The notes: a model not told the origin generated them from the letters alone. Positions 1 through 7,573 are shown, counted from the stretch's first letter. The stretch: 22,038 nucleotides of DNA from M55B112 sp040880545 (GCA_040880545.1 JBBDIE010000119.1:1-22038); one strand, 5' to 3'. Translations and numbers: made by a program.

Positions 1-1
1 T

Positions 2-55
2 GGGCCGGGAGCTCCGAGAACGATTTATATGGGAATACGGGTAAAGTCGTTGTAG
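2..55 (+). CDS. Probable C-terminal end of an outer-membrane (TonB-receptor-like) protein, partial
   Basis: Frame 2 from the window edge reads GPGAPRTIYMGIRVKSL and then TAG at 53-55. A Gly/Pro-Ala-Pro-Arg-Thr-(aromatic)-x-x-Gly-(Ile/Leu)-(Arg/Lys) ending resembles the last beta-strand of Bacteroidota TonB-dependent receptors, which close the barrel at the C terminus. Only 17 residues are visible, so this is recognition by style; frame 1 also stays open to about 108. The gene lies mostly outside the window. Confidence 0.3.
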   Translation, partial: GPGAPRTIYMGIRVKSL

Positions 56-93
56 GGTTGGGTTTGTTGTTGACTCAACGGGGAAGGGAATTG

Positions 94-128
94 GTATTCA
101 TCGATTGAGACTTTTTTTAACCACAGAG
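94..128. repeat. Dispersed repeat R1, copy 1
   Basis: This segment begins gtattcatcg, continues with a T-run and ends ttaaccacagag. It is nearly identical to 9781-9816, differing in a few bases around the centre and in T-run length. Neither copy is in a gene. Confidence 0.6.
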
Positions 129-165
129 GAATCAGACCAGCAAGCTGGCACAGAGTTTAGAGCAG

Positions 166-183
166 TCCCGACATTTGTCGGGA
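166..183. repeat. Short perfect inverted repeat (8-bp arms)
   Basis: Arms tcccgaca and tgtcggga are separated by two bases. There is no following T-run, so it is not a classical terminator. TCCCGA/TCGGGA palindromes of this kind are frequent as dispersed repeats in Bacteroidota intergenic DNA (recollection, not searched). Confidence 0.5.
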
Positions 184-200
184 TAGAGTGATATTCAAAC

Positions 201-259
201 GTGCTAAGGGTGTTAGAGCAAGCTCTTGAGTGATGTCCTTCGTTGCAGTATAATAAATA
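201..259. repeat. Dispersed repeat R2, copy 1
   Basis: This copy shares gtgctaa, the exact 12-mer gagcaagctctt (216-227) and a closing gcagtataa..aat with 10391-10454, in the same order and at similar spacing. Both copies are intergenic, and small insertions and deletions separate them. Confidence 0.5.
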
Positions 260-633
260 GCCCGCTTCGGGCCAATGCACGCTGGCCCGACAAGCGTAAC
301 GCAGCAAACGGACATGAGAGACAGCCACTTAGCTCATTGGTTAACCTCGTGTGTCTACAACTCCTGACCGCGGAGCGTGTCATACTTTAATAACCCGGAT
401 CCCACTCCGGGTAAATGGTTTACGTAACACCCGACCCCGGAGGCGGTCGAACTCAATAATCTCAATTGGTATTCTTAAGCTCCCTGATCCACAGAGGAAA
501 AATTCAATTTTATTCGAAATATGGATTTATAAACTACCTGGCAGTGGCAATATCTTTTTACCAATGAAAACAATAAATGGACTATTTAAATAATACAATG
601 AGTATATTTCCACTTCGAACCAAATCCAATAAA

Positions 634-1467
634 ATGAAAAATCTACTAATCTTATCATTTCTGCTTTTTTTCGCGGCAGCTTCTTTTGCCCAGCCTGAAA
701 TTCCGGTGGAGGATTGGGAAGGGAAAACGATTTTACTGATTGGTGCGCATCCCGATGATGATGCCTACTCCATGGGTACCCTGGGGATGTTGCATGCCAA
801 TGGGAACCAGGTACATATACTGATTATGACCACAGGGAACGTGGGTACCCAGGATCCGAAACTATCGATGATTGACCTGGCGAACATTCGCAGGCAGGAG
901 GAGCAGGCAGCGCTGGCTGCCATGGGAATACCGGGTGACCGTTACATAAACCTTGGTTACGACGATGGTTTGCTGGAATATGAAAACACGAAGGAAGTAG
1001 TGGCGAAGCTTGTGCGGGTGATCCGGCAGCTCAGACCGGATGTGATCTTTGCTTTCGATCCTGGCAAAGGTGAGCAACGGTGGCACAAGGCCGACCATCG
1101 CGCGGCTGCCATGCTGGCGGCTGATGCCGCCCGAGCTGCCATGTGGCCGCTTCTGTTCCAGGGACAGATCACAGCCGAGGGACTTGAGGCGCACACGGTG
1201 GAGGAATACATGCTCTATGATTCGGCAGAGGAGGATAAAAATATTTGGGTAAATATTACCGGGTATGATGAGAGAAAGATAGAGGCCCTATCGAAATACG
1301 TAAGCCAATGGAGCTCAGGCTGGTATAATTACCAGGGGCCCGAACTGAGTCCTGAAGAGGCCGAAGAGGTCAGGGAACGTGTGAGCAAAAGGATTGAATA
1401 CCAGGACGGGATCCCCATGGAAGGATTTCGCTATTACAAAGGGCTTCCCGACAATATTGGAAGGTAG
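634..1467 (+). CDS. Exported PIG-L/LmbE family deacetylase
   Basis: Predicted zinc-dependent N-deacetylase of the PIG-L/LmbE superfamily, which removes acetyl groups from N-acetylglucosamine-type substrates. The 277-residue protein starts with a Sec signal peptide (MKNLLILSFLLFFAAASFA, cut about residue 19), so it acts in the periplasm or outside. The family zinc motif is intact: AHPDDD at residues 38-43 (ligands His39 and Asp42, Asp41 as likely base) and HKADHR at 151-156, where His155 would be the third ligand. The frame is open back to 577, but ATG 634 is chosen because the signal peptide begins there. No Shine-Dalgarno site is visible. It converges on the epimerase gene with only 11 bp between stop codons and no clear terminator. 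The natural substrate (glycan, glycoconjugate or antibiotic-like) cannot be read from sequence. Confidence 0.88.
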   Translation: MKNLLILSFLLFFAAASFAQPEIPVEDWEGKTILLIGAHPDDDAYSMGTLGMLHANGNQVHILIMTTGNVGTQDPKLSMIDLANIRRQEEQAALAAMGIPGDRYINLGYDDGLLEYENTKEVVAKLVRVIRQLRPDVIFAFDPGKGEQRWHKADHRAAAMLAADAARAAMWPLLFQGQITAEGLEAHTVEEYMLYDSAEEDKNIWVNITGYDERKIEALSKYVSQWSSGWYNYQGPELSPEEAEEVRERVSKRIEYQDGIPMEGFRYYKGLPDNIGR

Positions 1468-1478
1468 CAGTCCCTTTT

Positions 1479-2828
1479 TCAGTTGGAATCCGGTCTCAGC
1501 ATATTGATGCAATTTACCATGGCCCGCGCATCGTGGTAAGTGGTTTTCCAGTTGTGGCTTTTTTGTTGGATGATGTTTTCGGGATAGGTGTCCAGCCCGT
1601 AATTGTACCAGCCACCATGTTCCTTATCAATCAGCCAGGTATCGATATACTGCCACTGCTTTCTGAATTTCCCGAAGTAATCTTCATCCGGATGGAGACC
1701 ATGCATGAGCATGAGTGCGTTTAGACCCTCCGATTCAACCCAGAAAGCTTTATGGTCCAGGTGAAGGGTGCGTTCCCCGTTGTTATTGTAGGCGGCATAG
1801 TAAAATCCACCGTTCTCCCTGTCCCACCCATGGGCAAGGGCATGATCCACAAGTTTTTTTGCGAGTTCCAGTGCTTTTTTATCATCTTCCAGGCCCAGGG
1901 CATGGGCAGCCTCAAGCATCAGGAAAGCGGTCTCCACATCATGACCGAAGGTGATATGCTGGGTATAGTAGTAATTGCCTCCCGACAGTTCCACCATTAC
2001 TTCATCCGGTACCAGTGTCCAGTCGGGATAGAAAAAGAGATGCAGGTATCCTTCCGGATTAACGAACCTGTCGCGGAAAAGGAGGTACATCTCCTCCAGC
2101 CTTTCCCGTAACAGCGGGTCGGGCCATACCATGTACAATTCCGTGAATGCCTCCAGGATGTGCAACGAGCTGTTAAACTCCTTCAGACCGGTCAGGGGGG
2201 AGTTGCCTGATTCTCCGGTGGTTCCTGCATCGTTGGATTCCGGGGTTCCGTCGCGTTTCAGCACTTCAAAATAACCACCATGAACGCCGTCCCGTGCATG
2301 TTTATCCATCCACCTAAAGGCATTGATGGCCATTTCAAGTGCATCGATCTTTTTGCTCACTTTGTAATACCGGGCAAGACCATGAATTGCAAATGCCTGT
2401 CCGTATACGCGTTTATGACCGATGGTGCCGGGATCCGGGGCCCCTTCCCTGGTGGTGGCATAGTAAAATCCGCCATAATCGGGGTCCTGGAAATTTTGTT
2501 TTATAAACCGGAACCCATGATCGGCCCAGGCGAGAAATTCATCCTGTTCCGGATAGTGATCGTACAGCATGGCAAGGGTCCAGAGATGCCTTGATTGGTG
2601 GACGATGGCCTTATTCTGGTTTCCTTCAGAGAGCGTCCAGTCGTGGTTAAATGTGGAGATGTAACCGCCATGGAGTGTGTCAATGCACCGTGGGTACCAG
2701 GGGTTAACAATCGAGTTGAAGAGGCTCTCCTCAAGCTGGTCCGCCAAGAGTTCCATGTCCGTTGGTTCTCTGTTACAAACCTGAATCATTACGGGAAGAA
2801 GAAAAAGAATTATCACTCTTCGGTCCAT
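1479..2828 (-). CDS. AGE-family sugar 2-epimerase (cellobiose 2-epimerase / N-acylglucosamine 2-epimerase type)
   Basis: 449-residue alpha6/alpha6-barrel enzyme of the AGE superfamily, which interconverts glucose and mannose configuration at C2 of free sugars, or of the reducing-end sugar in cellobiose-type disaccharides. Visible family landmarks are SRHLWT around Arg80, FGHDVETAFLM with His296, WVESEGLNALM around 363-373 and WKTTYHDARAM with His432; the two histidines fit the paired acid/base residues of cellobiose 2-epimerases. Repeated Gly-Gly-(Phe/Tyr/Trp)-Tyr turns are typical of the barrel. The N terminus is hydrophobic and ends in Cys18 (MIQVC), so it may be a lipoprotein, although Val before the Cys is atypical. 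Most characterised family members are cytosolic, so export would be notable. It is last in the minus-strand cluster behind GH9, which suits handling of cello-oligosaccharides released by that enzyme (inference). Confidence 0.85.
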   Translation of the reverse strand: MDRRVIILFLLPVMIQVCNREPTDMELLADQLEESLFNSIVNPWYPRCIDTLHGGYISTFNHDWTLSEGNQNKAIVHQSRHLWTLAMLYDHYPEQDEFLAWADHGFRFIKQNFQDPDYGGFYYATTREGAPDPGTIGHKRVYGQAFAIHGLARYYKVSKKIDALEMAINAFRWMDKHARDGVHGGYFEVLKRDGTPESNDAGTTGESGNSPLTGLKEFNSSLHILEAFTELYMVWPDPLLRERLEEMYLLFRDRFVNPEGYLHLFFYPDWTLVPDEVMVELSGGNYYYTQHITFGHDVETAFLMLEAAHALGLEDDKKALELAKKLVDHALAHGWDRENGGFYYAAYNNNGERTLHLDHKAFWVESEGLNALMLMHGLHPDEDYFGKFRKQWQYIDTWLIDKEHGGWYNYGLDTYPENIIQQKSHNWKTTYHDARAMVNCINMLRPDSN

Positions 2829-2890
2829 ATCGGTTGGTTAATTGTTATGGTTCATTTTGTGCCATATATAGCCGCTGTATGTGGCGTTAA

Positions 2891-2985
2891 TTGGCTGTAT
2901 CATTATGTTCGAGATTGAATGCTGTCCATTCTTTATATCTGGGTGCGTAAAATTTTTACTGCAACGAAAATGTCGGACATTATGG
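2891..2985. repeat. Hairpin repeat element, diverged copy B
   Basis: This copy matches, in inverted orientation, the element at 9421-9545. The 13-mer ccataatgtccga (here on the minus strand, 2973-2985) is identical, and the other end (2892-2915) agrees at 22 of 24 positions with the corresponding end of copy A. The middle keeps a (t)aaaatttt core. The GH9 stop codon (2980-2982) lies inside the 13-mer. The other end is about 60 bp upstream of the epimerase start. Confidence 0.7.
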
Positions 2986-5469
2986 GTCGACCCTGTAAAG
3001 TTGGTCGACAGCAAGCACAAGAAACATATAGTTTGTTGCGCCTCCACCCATCACGTATTCGGTTTGCTGCCAGAAAAAGGGCCACTCTTTCAGTTCAGGG
3101 AGGTCCGGACGGATGAGTGCAGTGCCGGAAGCAACGCCTCCGGGGATGAATGACCAGTCGGCCCTGTTTACTCCGTATGCGGTGGTAACCGAATTGGAAC
3201 CTACTCCGGAAACAAAGGATTTATTATTGATGCCGGGATGGACGCCAAGGATAAAGTTCAGTGCATTTTCATAATAACGGGTGGAACTGTGCGATGGCCA
3301 TCCCTTATGAAACAGATACTGATCCACACCAAATTTCTGTATGGTCCATCCTGCTCCCCAAATATTGGGTTTGTATGGAACTCCGTATGGAGAATTTTCC
3401 GACTGCTTCACGGCCAGGTCGGCCTGGTAACCGGCAACTGCCAGCTCGATATTTTTCCTGAAAGATTTGTTTTTTACCAGATGAATCATCCGGCCGATGG
3501 GAGGCCCGCAGTCGGAAATATTTTCAATGATGGAATTCTCCATCGATAGCAGTTCCTTCATTAGTTCCGGGCTTCCTGTTGAGAGGATCAGTTCTGTAAG
3601 CGCCGCCACTTTGGATTGTGTGCGCACACGTTCTTCCTTTGCATGCTCCCAGAGGGCCAGGGCCACCTCAAGGGCCTCTGCCGATAATTCAGGATTATGT
3701 TCCTGAAGTACACGCGAAGCGGCAGCAAGTGCAGCGGCAACCTGCAGTTCCCTTCCCGGATTTTCTTCAGTAAATACCCACCTGTCGTCATCAATTCCGG
3801 ATGTGGAGCCTGTTTTTTCTCCCCTGGCCAGTGCCGGATCATAGACAAGATTATCGGTCATGGAGGCAGCATCGCCAAGCATCACATACTGCCGGATATC
3901 CTGGCAGATGATACCCCTGTACAGTCTGCCCAGCGACCGGTACCCACCTAGAATGGTGCCCAGGCCATGTTCAATTTGTTGTATCACATCGGAAACCCCG
4001 TCTGGCACATGGATCTCTACCAGTTTATTTTCCTGGTCGATGAGCGTGGCATCCCATTGCAGATCAAACTCCTCGATCATCCATGCGAGCATTTTTACTG
4101 TGCCGGCCTGTGATTCAACACGCAGGTCATAATCGCCGGCATCGTGCCATCCGCCTGTATTTAACCCGGGAACCGGATCTCCTGAGTTATATTCCGTGTG
4201 TGTTGAGTTGCCCTGGATATACCCGTCGAAATGGTTGTGACCGGTGGGGGCCATCAATGCATCGTCGTGGTGACACAGGTCGTGCCATACGCGGTATTTT
4301 TCATTGACACGCATGTGGCACATCTGTACCGGCAGGTAATATTCCAGGGTGGGCTGCCAGGTATTTTCGTTGTAAATATCTTCAGAGATCCTGAAAGGAT
4401 GGGAGGTTCTTCCCCCGTACCGGATCTCATACACGCCCTCTTCGGTGATCCCGGAAAAGTCGATCCGGGCATACCTGTATCGCAAAAATTCACCCCAGCT
4501 CTCCGGCGTACCATTTTTAACAAGTTCTTTCCCTTGTGCGCCGGCCCGGAAAATGGAGTAATCCTCCAATTGTTCTGTTCGACTGTCCATCTCAATGATG
4601 GCCACCTTCTCCTGGCCGGGATGGTACCCCAGCTGGGAAACCTGTATCACCGGCTCATAAATCCAGTTGGGAACCACATTCGGTGTGACTGTCCAGCTGA
4701 TAGCGTTTTCTGAACTGTTTGCGGGAACGGTACTTCTGACAATGAACCATCCGTTGTTGTGATTGGTCCTGCCGTCCAGCAGTTCCATCGGCCTGTCTGG
4801 TGAGGTAATGGTGATCATCTGCATCGGGTCATCGGGTGCCACAATTAACTGATGACCTGTGGCCATGGGTTTTGAGATCCAGGAGGTGTCGGATAGGGTG
4901 AGGGGCCCTCCCGGCTGTATATTGAACAGTCCGGACTTTTGATCCATGATCCAGGTTTTTCCAAAATATTCACCTGGAAACAGTTCCAGGTTAAATCCTA
5001 CTTTGCCGACCCAGGCTTCCGGAAGCGGTTCGTCCAGGTCCACCATAACAGTGAAGGAGGAACCTGTTGCTGGTGTTACTCTGACAGAATAATTCAGTTC
5101 CAGGTCGGGATAGATAATTGGGTTGAATCCTTTTTTATGCCGGGAAAGATCAGGGTATGATAATCGTTTTATCAATGTGTTTGTCTGTTCATCTCTCTCT
5201 ACCTCTTTACCGGCAGGGATGGGCGACCACTGGCCCGGGGAGGGTTCCAGGCGGAGATCGCCATTGGCAGCAAGACGACTGCCATGCATGATGATCGTTA
5301 CCCCCGACTGGTGTCCGTCGGGATAAAAGTCGCTGAAAAATGTAACATCAAGACCCTGCATGTGAAAATAGCCTTTGTCATTCAGCTGCAAATTTTGCTG
5401 TGCATGGGATGCCTGGAACAACAGCAGGACGATGGAAAGGGGAAGCAATTGATATTTAAGTTTTTTCAT
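2980..5469 (-). CDS. Exported glycoside hydrolase family 9 (endoglucanase-type) with N-terminal beta domains
   Basis: 829-residue secreted GH9 enzyme, a family of inverting beta-1,4-glucan hydrolases that also includes exo-acting glucosidases and glucosaminidases. A signal peptide (residues 1-23, ending SHA) precedes about 240 residues of unrecognised beta-rich sequence. A CelD_N-type Ig-like domain follows at about 273-362, starting VSQLGYHPGQEK. The catalytic alpha6/alpha6 barrel is about 370-825. GGWHDAGDY (439-447) supplies Asp443 and Asp446, the nucleophile-activating and base residues of GH9. Glu804 in QQTEYVMGGGATNYMF sits where the general acid is expected; the usual Asn-Glu context is replaced by Thr-Glu. 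No dockerin, CBM or type IX sorting domain is seen, and the protein ends directly after the barrel. The stop codon falls inside repeat element B. It lies 78 bp downstream of the DoxX fusion on the same strand. Substrate is not determinable by eye. Confidence 0.88.
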   Translation of the reverse strand: MKKLKYQLLPLSIVLLLFQASHAQQNLQLNDKGYFHMQGLDVTFFSDFYPDGHQSGVTIIMHGSRLAANGDLRLEPSPGQWSPIPAGKEVERDEQTNTLIKRLSYPDLSRHKKGFNPIIYPDLELNYSVRVTPATGSSFTVMVDLDEPLPEAWVGKVGFNLELFPGEYFGKTWIMDQKSGLFNIQPGGPLTLSDTSWISKPMATGHQLIVAPDDPMQMITITSPDRPMELLDGRTNHNNGWFIVRSTVPANSSENAISWTVTPNVVPNWIYEPVIQVSQLGYHPGQEKVAIIEMDSRTEQLEDYSIFRAGAQGKELVKNGTPESWGEFLRYRYARIDFSGITEEGVYEIRYGGRTSHPFRISEDIYNENTWQPTLEYYLPVQMCHMRVNEKYRVWHDLCHHDDALMAPTGHNHFDGYIQGNSTHTEYNSGDPVPGLNTGGWHDAGDYDLRVESQAGTVKMLAWMIEEFDLQWDATLIDQENKLVEIHVPDGVSDVIQQIEHGLGTILGGYRSLGRLYRGIICQDIRQYVMLGDAASMTDNLVYDPALARGEKTGSTSGIDDDRWVFTEENPGRELQVAAALAAASRVLQEHNPELSAEALEVALALWEHAKEERVRTQSKVAALTELILSTGSPELMKELLSMENSIIENISDCGPPIGRMIHLVKNKSFRKNIELAVAGYQADLAVKQSENSPYGVPYKPNIWGAGWTIQKFGVDQYLFHKGWPSHSSTRYYENALNFILGVHPGINNKSFVSGVGSNSVTTAYGVNRADWSFIPGGVASGTALIRPDLPELKEWPFFWQQTEYVMGGGATNYMFLVLAVDQLYRVDP

Positions 5470-5547
5470 AGGTATGGTTTATGGCAACTAAAATACAGAA
5501 AGTTTACGGAACACTTTATTTTGCGTCTATCAATGGACAGACACTAA

Positions 5548-7104
5548 TTAGCCGAACCATGCCCGCTGGCGGCCCTTAAGATTATTCAGAACATCGATGG
5601 TGGTATTCACATCATCCACGATCTGGAAATCGAACATGCCCACGCAGATGAAATCAGCTCCATTTTCGAATGCCCAGTTGAAGCCATCGGCAGGATAGAT
5701 GGATCCGGCAGCCAGGACTTTGAATCCCATGACAGGAACGGAAGCCCTGTTTACAAACGCTGTTGTTCTGTCGGGATAGAGGCAGAAAATATTGTCGTGA
5801 AACTTGTTATGATCCAGGCTTCGATCTCCATCCACTTCAAATGGTACGCGGTTTTCCCGGGGATGGGCCGACCAGTAATTGTCGTGGTGCATAGTTTTCA
5901 TATAATAGTCCGGAATGATCCCTTGCGCTTCACAGGCGATGAGTGCATCCACGGTGTGGGAACCCAGTCCTGCCACAAAGCCCTGACTACGGATACGGTC
6001 CAGCATCTTTTCAATCACATCGATCCGGTTGTCCCTCACCAGCCAATCACACCAGTTGCCCTGCACCTGGAGGATGTCGGCACCATAGTCGATCGCCTGG
6101 TTGATCTCCTTGTAAATGTCGTCGTTTTCCATGTCGGGTGCTACCTGGGAGATCACCTTGATCTTGCTGCCCGTTGCTTTCCTGTACCTGGCCATTAAAG
6201 CATTGGTAGGAAATCCAATATTGATGGAATTTATCCCGGCCTGTTCGGCAAGCATCAGGGTTTCATAGATTTTTTTCTCGGTATTGTAGGCTCTGAACAG
6301 TGATGGTACATAATGGAGATCGCGTGAATGTGCCCAGCCTCCCACCAGGTTACCTCCCAATATCAGTCTGCTGAGCTCCTGGTCCTTGATCTTCCCCTTG
6401 GGCAGTACACCCTTCAATTCATTGAGGGAAGAGAAATTTAGCTGCACCGTGGCTCCCGACAATACATCCACATCGTTATGGGTCTGCCGGACTGCCCCCC
6501 ATCCAAGTGCCCCAAGGAAGGGGAGCGTTGCCAGGTTTTTCAGGACTTCCCGGCGGGTATTGACGACAGCTCCTTCTTCCTGTAGCTCATTACTACTTAC
6601 CTCCTCATCTCCAGTACCGATTTTGGATTTGACAGATTTTCTGAATAGGGAATCGATCCCGTACCCGGCCTCTTTTCCGAACAGAAGCAGGCTGAGCACT
6701 ACTACCTCAATGAGGTTCCTGTTTACCACAAAAACATGACCCTCCGGTGATCCAAAGAGTGAAGTTCCGAACGGCGGGTAGGCGAAATAATAGAGTAAAA
6801 GCAGGAATATACCGCTGATGGCACTTATTCGGGTGAATAACCCTGTAAAAAGGGCCAGTCCGATAAAGATCAGACCGTAAATATTCATAAAATCCACCAC
6901 GCTGAGCATGGCATCTGAGGATGCCAGCCAGTGGTAAAAGCCCGCTAAAAATCCGGTTGCATTGGCCAGGTAGTTCCCGGCCGACCAATCGCTGATCACC
7001 AGTTTGGAGATACCTTCATACATAAAGTGCCAGCCGATGGCCGCCCTGACAACAGTGAAGGCGATTTTTTTAATTCCGTTGGGGGTGGGGTGCATTGTAT
7101 TCAA
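5548..7104 (-). CDS. DoxX membrane domain fused through an internal Tat motif to a TIM-barrel-like domain
   Basis: 518-residue fusion. Residues about 10-150 form a DoxX-type membrane module with four hydrophobic helices (about 14-36, 65-90, 92-112 and 128-148). A hydrophilic linker (150-181) leads to TRREVLKN at 183-190 followed by LATLPFLGALGWGA, a textbook twin-arginine signal (Arg184, Arg185) placed internally. Residues about 240-515 look like an alternating beta/alpha, TIM-barrel-type domain: LILGGN at 248, NSINIGFP, IKVISQVAP, ADILQVQGN, GFVAGLGSH, a polar YYMKTMHHDNYWSAHP stretch at 401-415, FKVLAAGS and ADFICVGMFD. I do not recognise a named enzyme. The topology suggests Sec/YidC insertion of the DoxX part and Tat export of the folded barrel to the periplasm (inference). 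Start Met1 or Met4. It lies 76 bp downstream of the ABM gene and 78 bp upstream of GH9. Confidence 0.8.
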   Translation of the reverse strand: MNTMHPTPNGIKKIAFTVVRAAIGWHFMYEGISKLVISDWSAGNYLANATGFLAGFYHWLASSDAMLSVVDFMNIYGLIFIGLALFTGLFTRISAISGIFLLLLYYFAYPPFGTSLFGSPEGHVFVVNRNLIEVVVLSLLLFGKEAGYGIDSLFRKSVKSKIGTGDEEVSSNELQEEGAVVNTRREVLKNLATLPFLGALGWGAVRQTHNDVDVLSGATVQLNFSSLNELKGVLPKGKIKDQELSRLILGGNLVGGWAHSRDLHYVPSLFRAYNTEKKIYETLMLAEQAGINSINIGFPTNALMARYRKATGSKIKVISQVAPDMENDDIYKEINQAIDYGADILQVQGNWCDWLVRDNRIDVIEKMLDRIRSQGFVAGLGSHTVDALIACEAQGIIPDYYMKTMHHDNYWSAHPRENRVPFEVDGDRSLDHNKFHDNIFCLYPDRTTAFVNRASVPVMGFKVLAAGSIYPADGFNWAFENGADFICVGMFDFQIVDDVNTTIDVLNNLKGRQRAWFG

Positions 7105-7180
7105 AATTTAAAATTTGAAAGAGCAATATTGAAACAAGGGTTGTCTTGTCCCTTCGACGCCTAAATGTAAAAAAAAATTG

Positions 7181-7474
7181 TTATTCTGGCCTGATACCAT
7201 TATAATGGACCCCCTCCCGGGGTTTGGCCATCCAGTCAGCAACGGTTTCGCGCCATTCCAGGTAGTGTGGGGTATTCTTGTGGGCAGCCGCCGCCTCTTC
7301 GGTTTCATACGCTTCATATAATGCAAACTGGTTCGGATCATCCCCTTTCTGAAGCACATCAAACCGCAGGTTGCCAGGTTCATTGATCGATTTTTCGTGG
7401 TTCTTCACGGTGGCCGTAATAAACGATTCCCTGTGTTCGGGTTTAACATAGACATGTACGATGGTTGCGATCAT
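7181..7474 (-). CDS. Antibiotic biosynthesis monooxygenase (ABM) domain protein, YgiN/LsrG type
   Basis: 97-residue single-domain protein with the dimeric alpha+beta-barrel ABM fold pattern. It shows MIATIVHVYVKPEHRESF (first strand and helix), NEPGNLRFDVLQ, FALYEAYETEEAAAAHKNTPHYLEW and a short C-terminal strand. Family members include the cofactor-free quinol monooxygenase YgiN and the autoinducer-2-processing isomerase LsrG; the AHKNTPHY segment is characteristic. It has no signal peptide, so it is cytosolic. It is first in the minus-strand cluster, 76 bp before the DoxX-TIM gene. Because some DoxX proteins act on the quinone pool and some ABM proteins on quinols, a shared redox role is possible but unproved. 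The leader is A/T-rich with no Shine-Dalgarno site. Confidence 0.85.
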   Translation of the reverse strand: MIATIVHVYVKPEHRESFITATVKNHEKSINEPGNLRFDVLQKGDDPNQFALYEAYETEEAAAAHKNTPHYLEWRETVADWMAKPREGVHYNGIRPE

Positions 7475-7515
7475 ATTAATTCTTTTTTAATTATTTCAAA
7501 GACAGACATGCAAAT

Positions 7516-7573
7516 GAGACAAGGCATGTAATCGAGACAAGGCATGTAATCGAGACAAGGCATGCCTTGTCTC
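7516..7573. repeat. Tandem 18-bp repeat ending in a 22-bp perfect palindrome
   Basis: Two exact 18-bp units (7516-7533 and 7534-7551, gagacaaggcatgtaatc) are followed by 7552-7573, a perfect palindrome with 11-bp arms gagacaaggca / tgccttgtctc. Each tandem unit is the left arm of the palindrome plus a short spacer. It lies in the divergent gap between the ABM gene and the small membrane protein gene. It resembles the GTAGAGAC...GTCTCTAC palindromic repeats common in environmental Bacteroidota and cyanobacteria (recollection). Confidence 0.85.

Larger units (their letters stand above)
56..633. other. Non-coding, repeat- and hairpin-rich intergenic region (578 bp)
   Basis: No convincing gene is present; the open frames here are low-complexity readings of repeats. 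Perfect or near-perfect short hairpins occur at 166-183 (tcccgaca / tgtcggga), 260-272 (gcccg / cgggc), 269-288 (gggcca / tggccc) and 393-412 (acccgga / tccgggt). Two segments recur elsewhere in the window: 94-128 matches 9781-9816, and 201-259 is related to 10391-10454. A further ccacagaggaa at 489 repeats the one at 121. This looks like an intergenic site where several dispersed repeats have accumulated. Confidence 0.6.

Noticed and set aside
98..328. 76-residue minus-strand open frame in the repeat-rich gap
   Set aside because: It is made of the dispersed repeats and hairpins there, is Cys/His/Ser-rich, and has no signal or domain; it is a repeat read as protein.
330..450. tRNA or structured RNA in the hairpin cluster
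   Set aside because: The short stems do not assemble into a cloverleaf, and no T-loop GTTCGAATC-type sequence or CCA end is present.
351..593. 80-residue plus-strand open frame before the deacetylase
   Set aside because: Arg/Pro-rich reading of hairpin DNA, with no domain or plausible start context.
577..633. Upstream 19-residue extension of the deacetylase
   Set aside because: The signal peptide begins at ATG 634; the extension is polar and would block a normal Sec signal.
2838..3153. Open frames over the GH9 3' end on both strands
   Set aside because: They cover repeat element B and the shadow of the GH9 coding sequence; no independent gene features.
7108..7383. 91-residue minus-strand frame overlapping the ABM gene
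   Set aside because: It is an out-of-frame shadow; the ABM frame has clear family motifs.
7484..7505. Promoter for the ABM cluster (TGTCTTTG on minus strand)
   Set aside because: One mismatch at the key A of the -7 box and no -33 element at proper spacing; too weak to call.
7516..7573. CRISPR-like array
   Set aside because: Units are contiguous with only 7-bp spacing between arms and there are no unique spacers; it is a slipped palindromic repeat.
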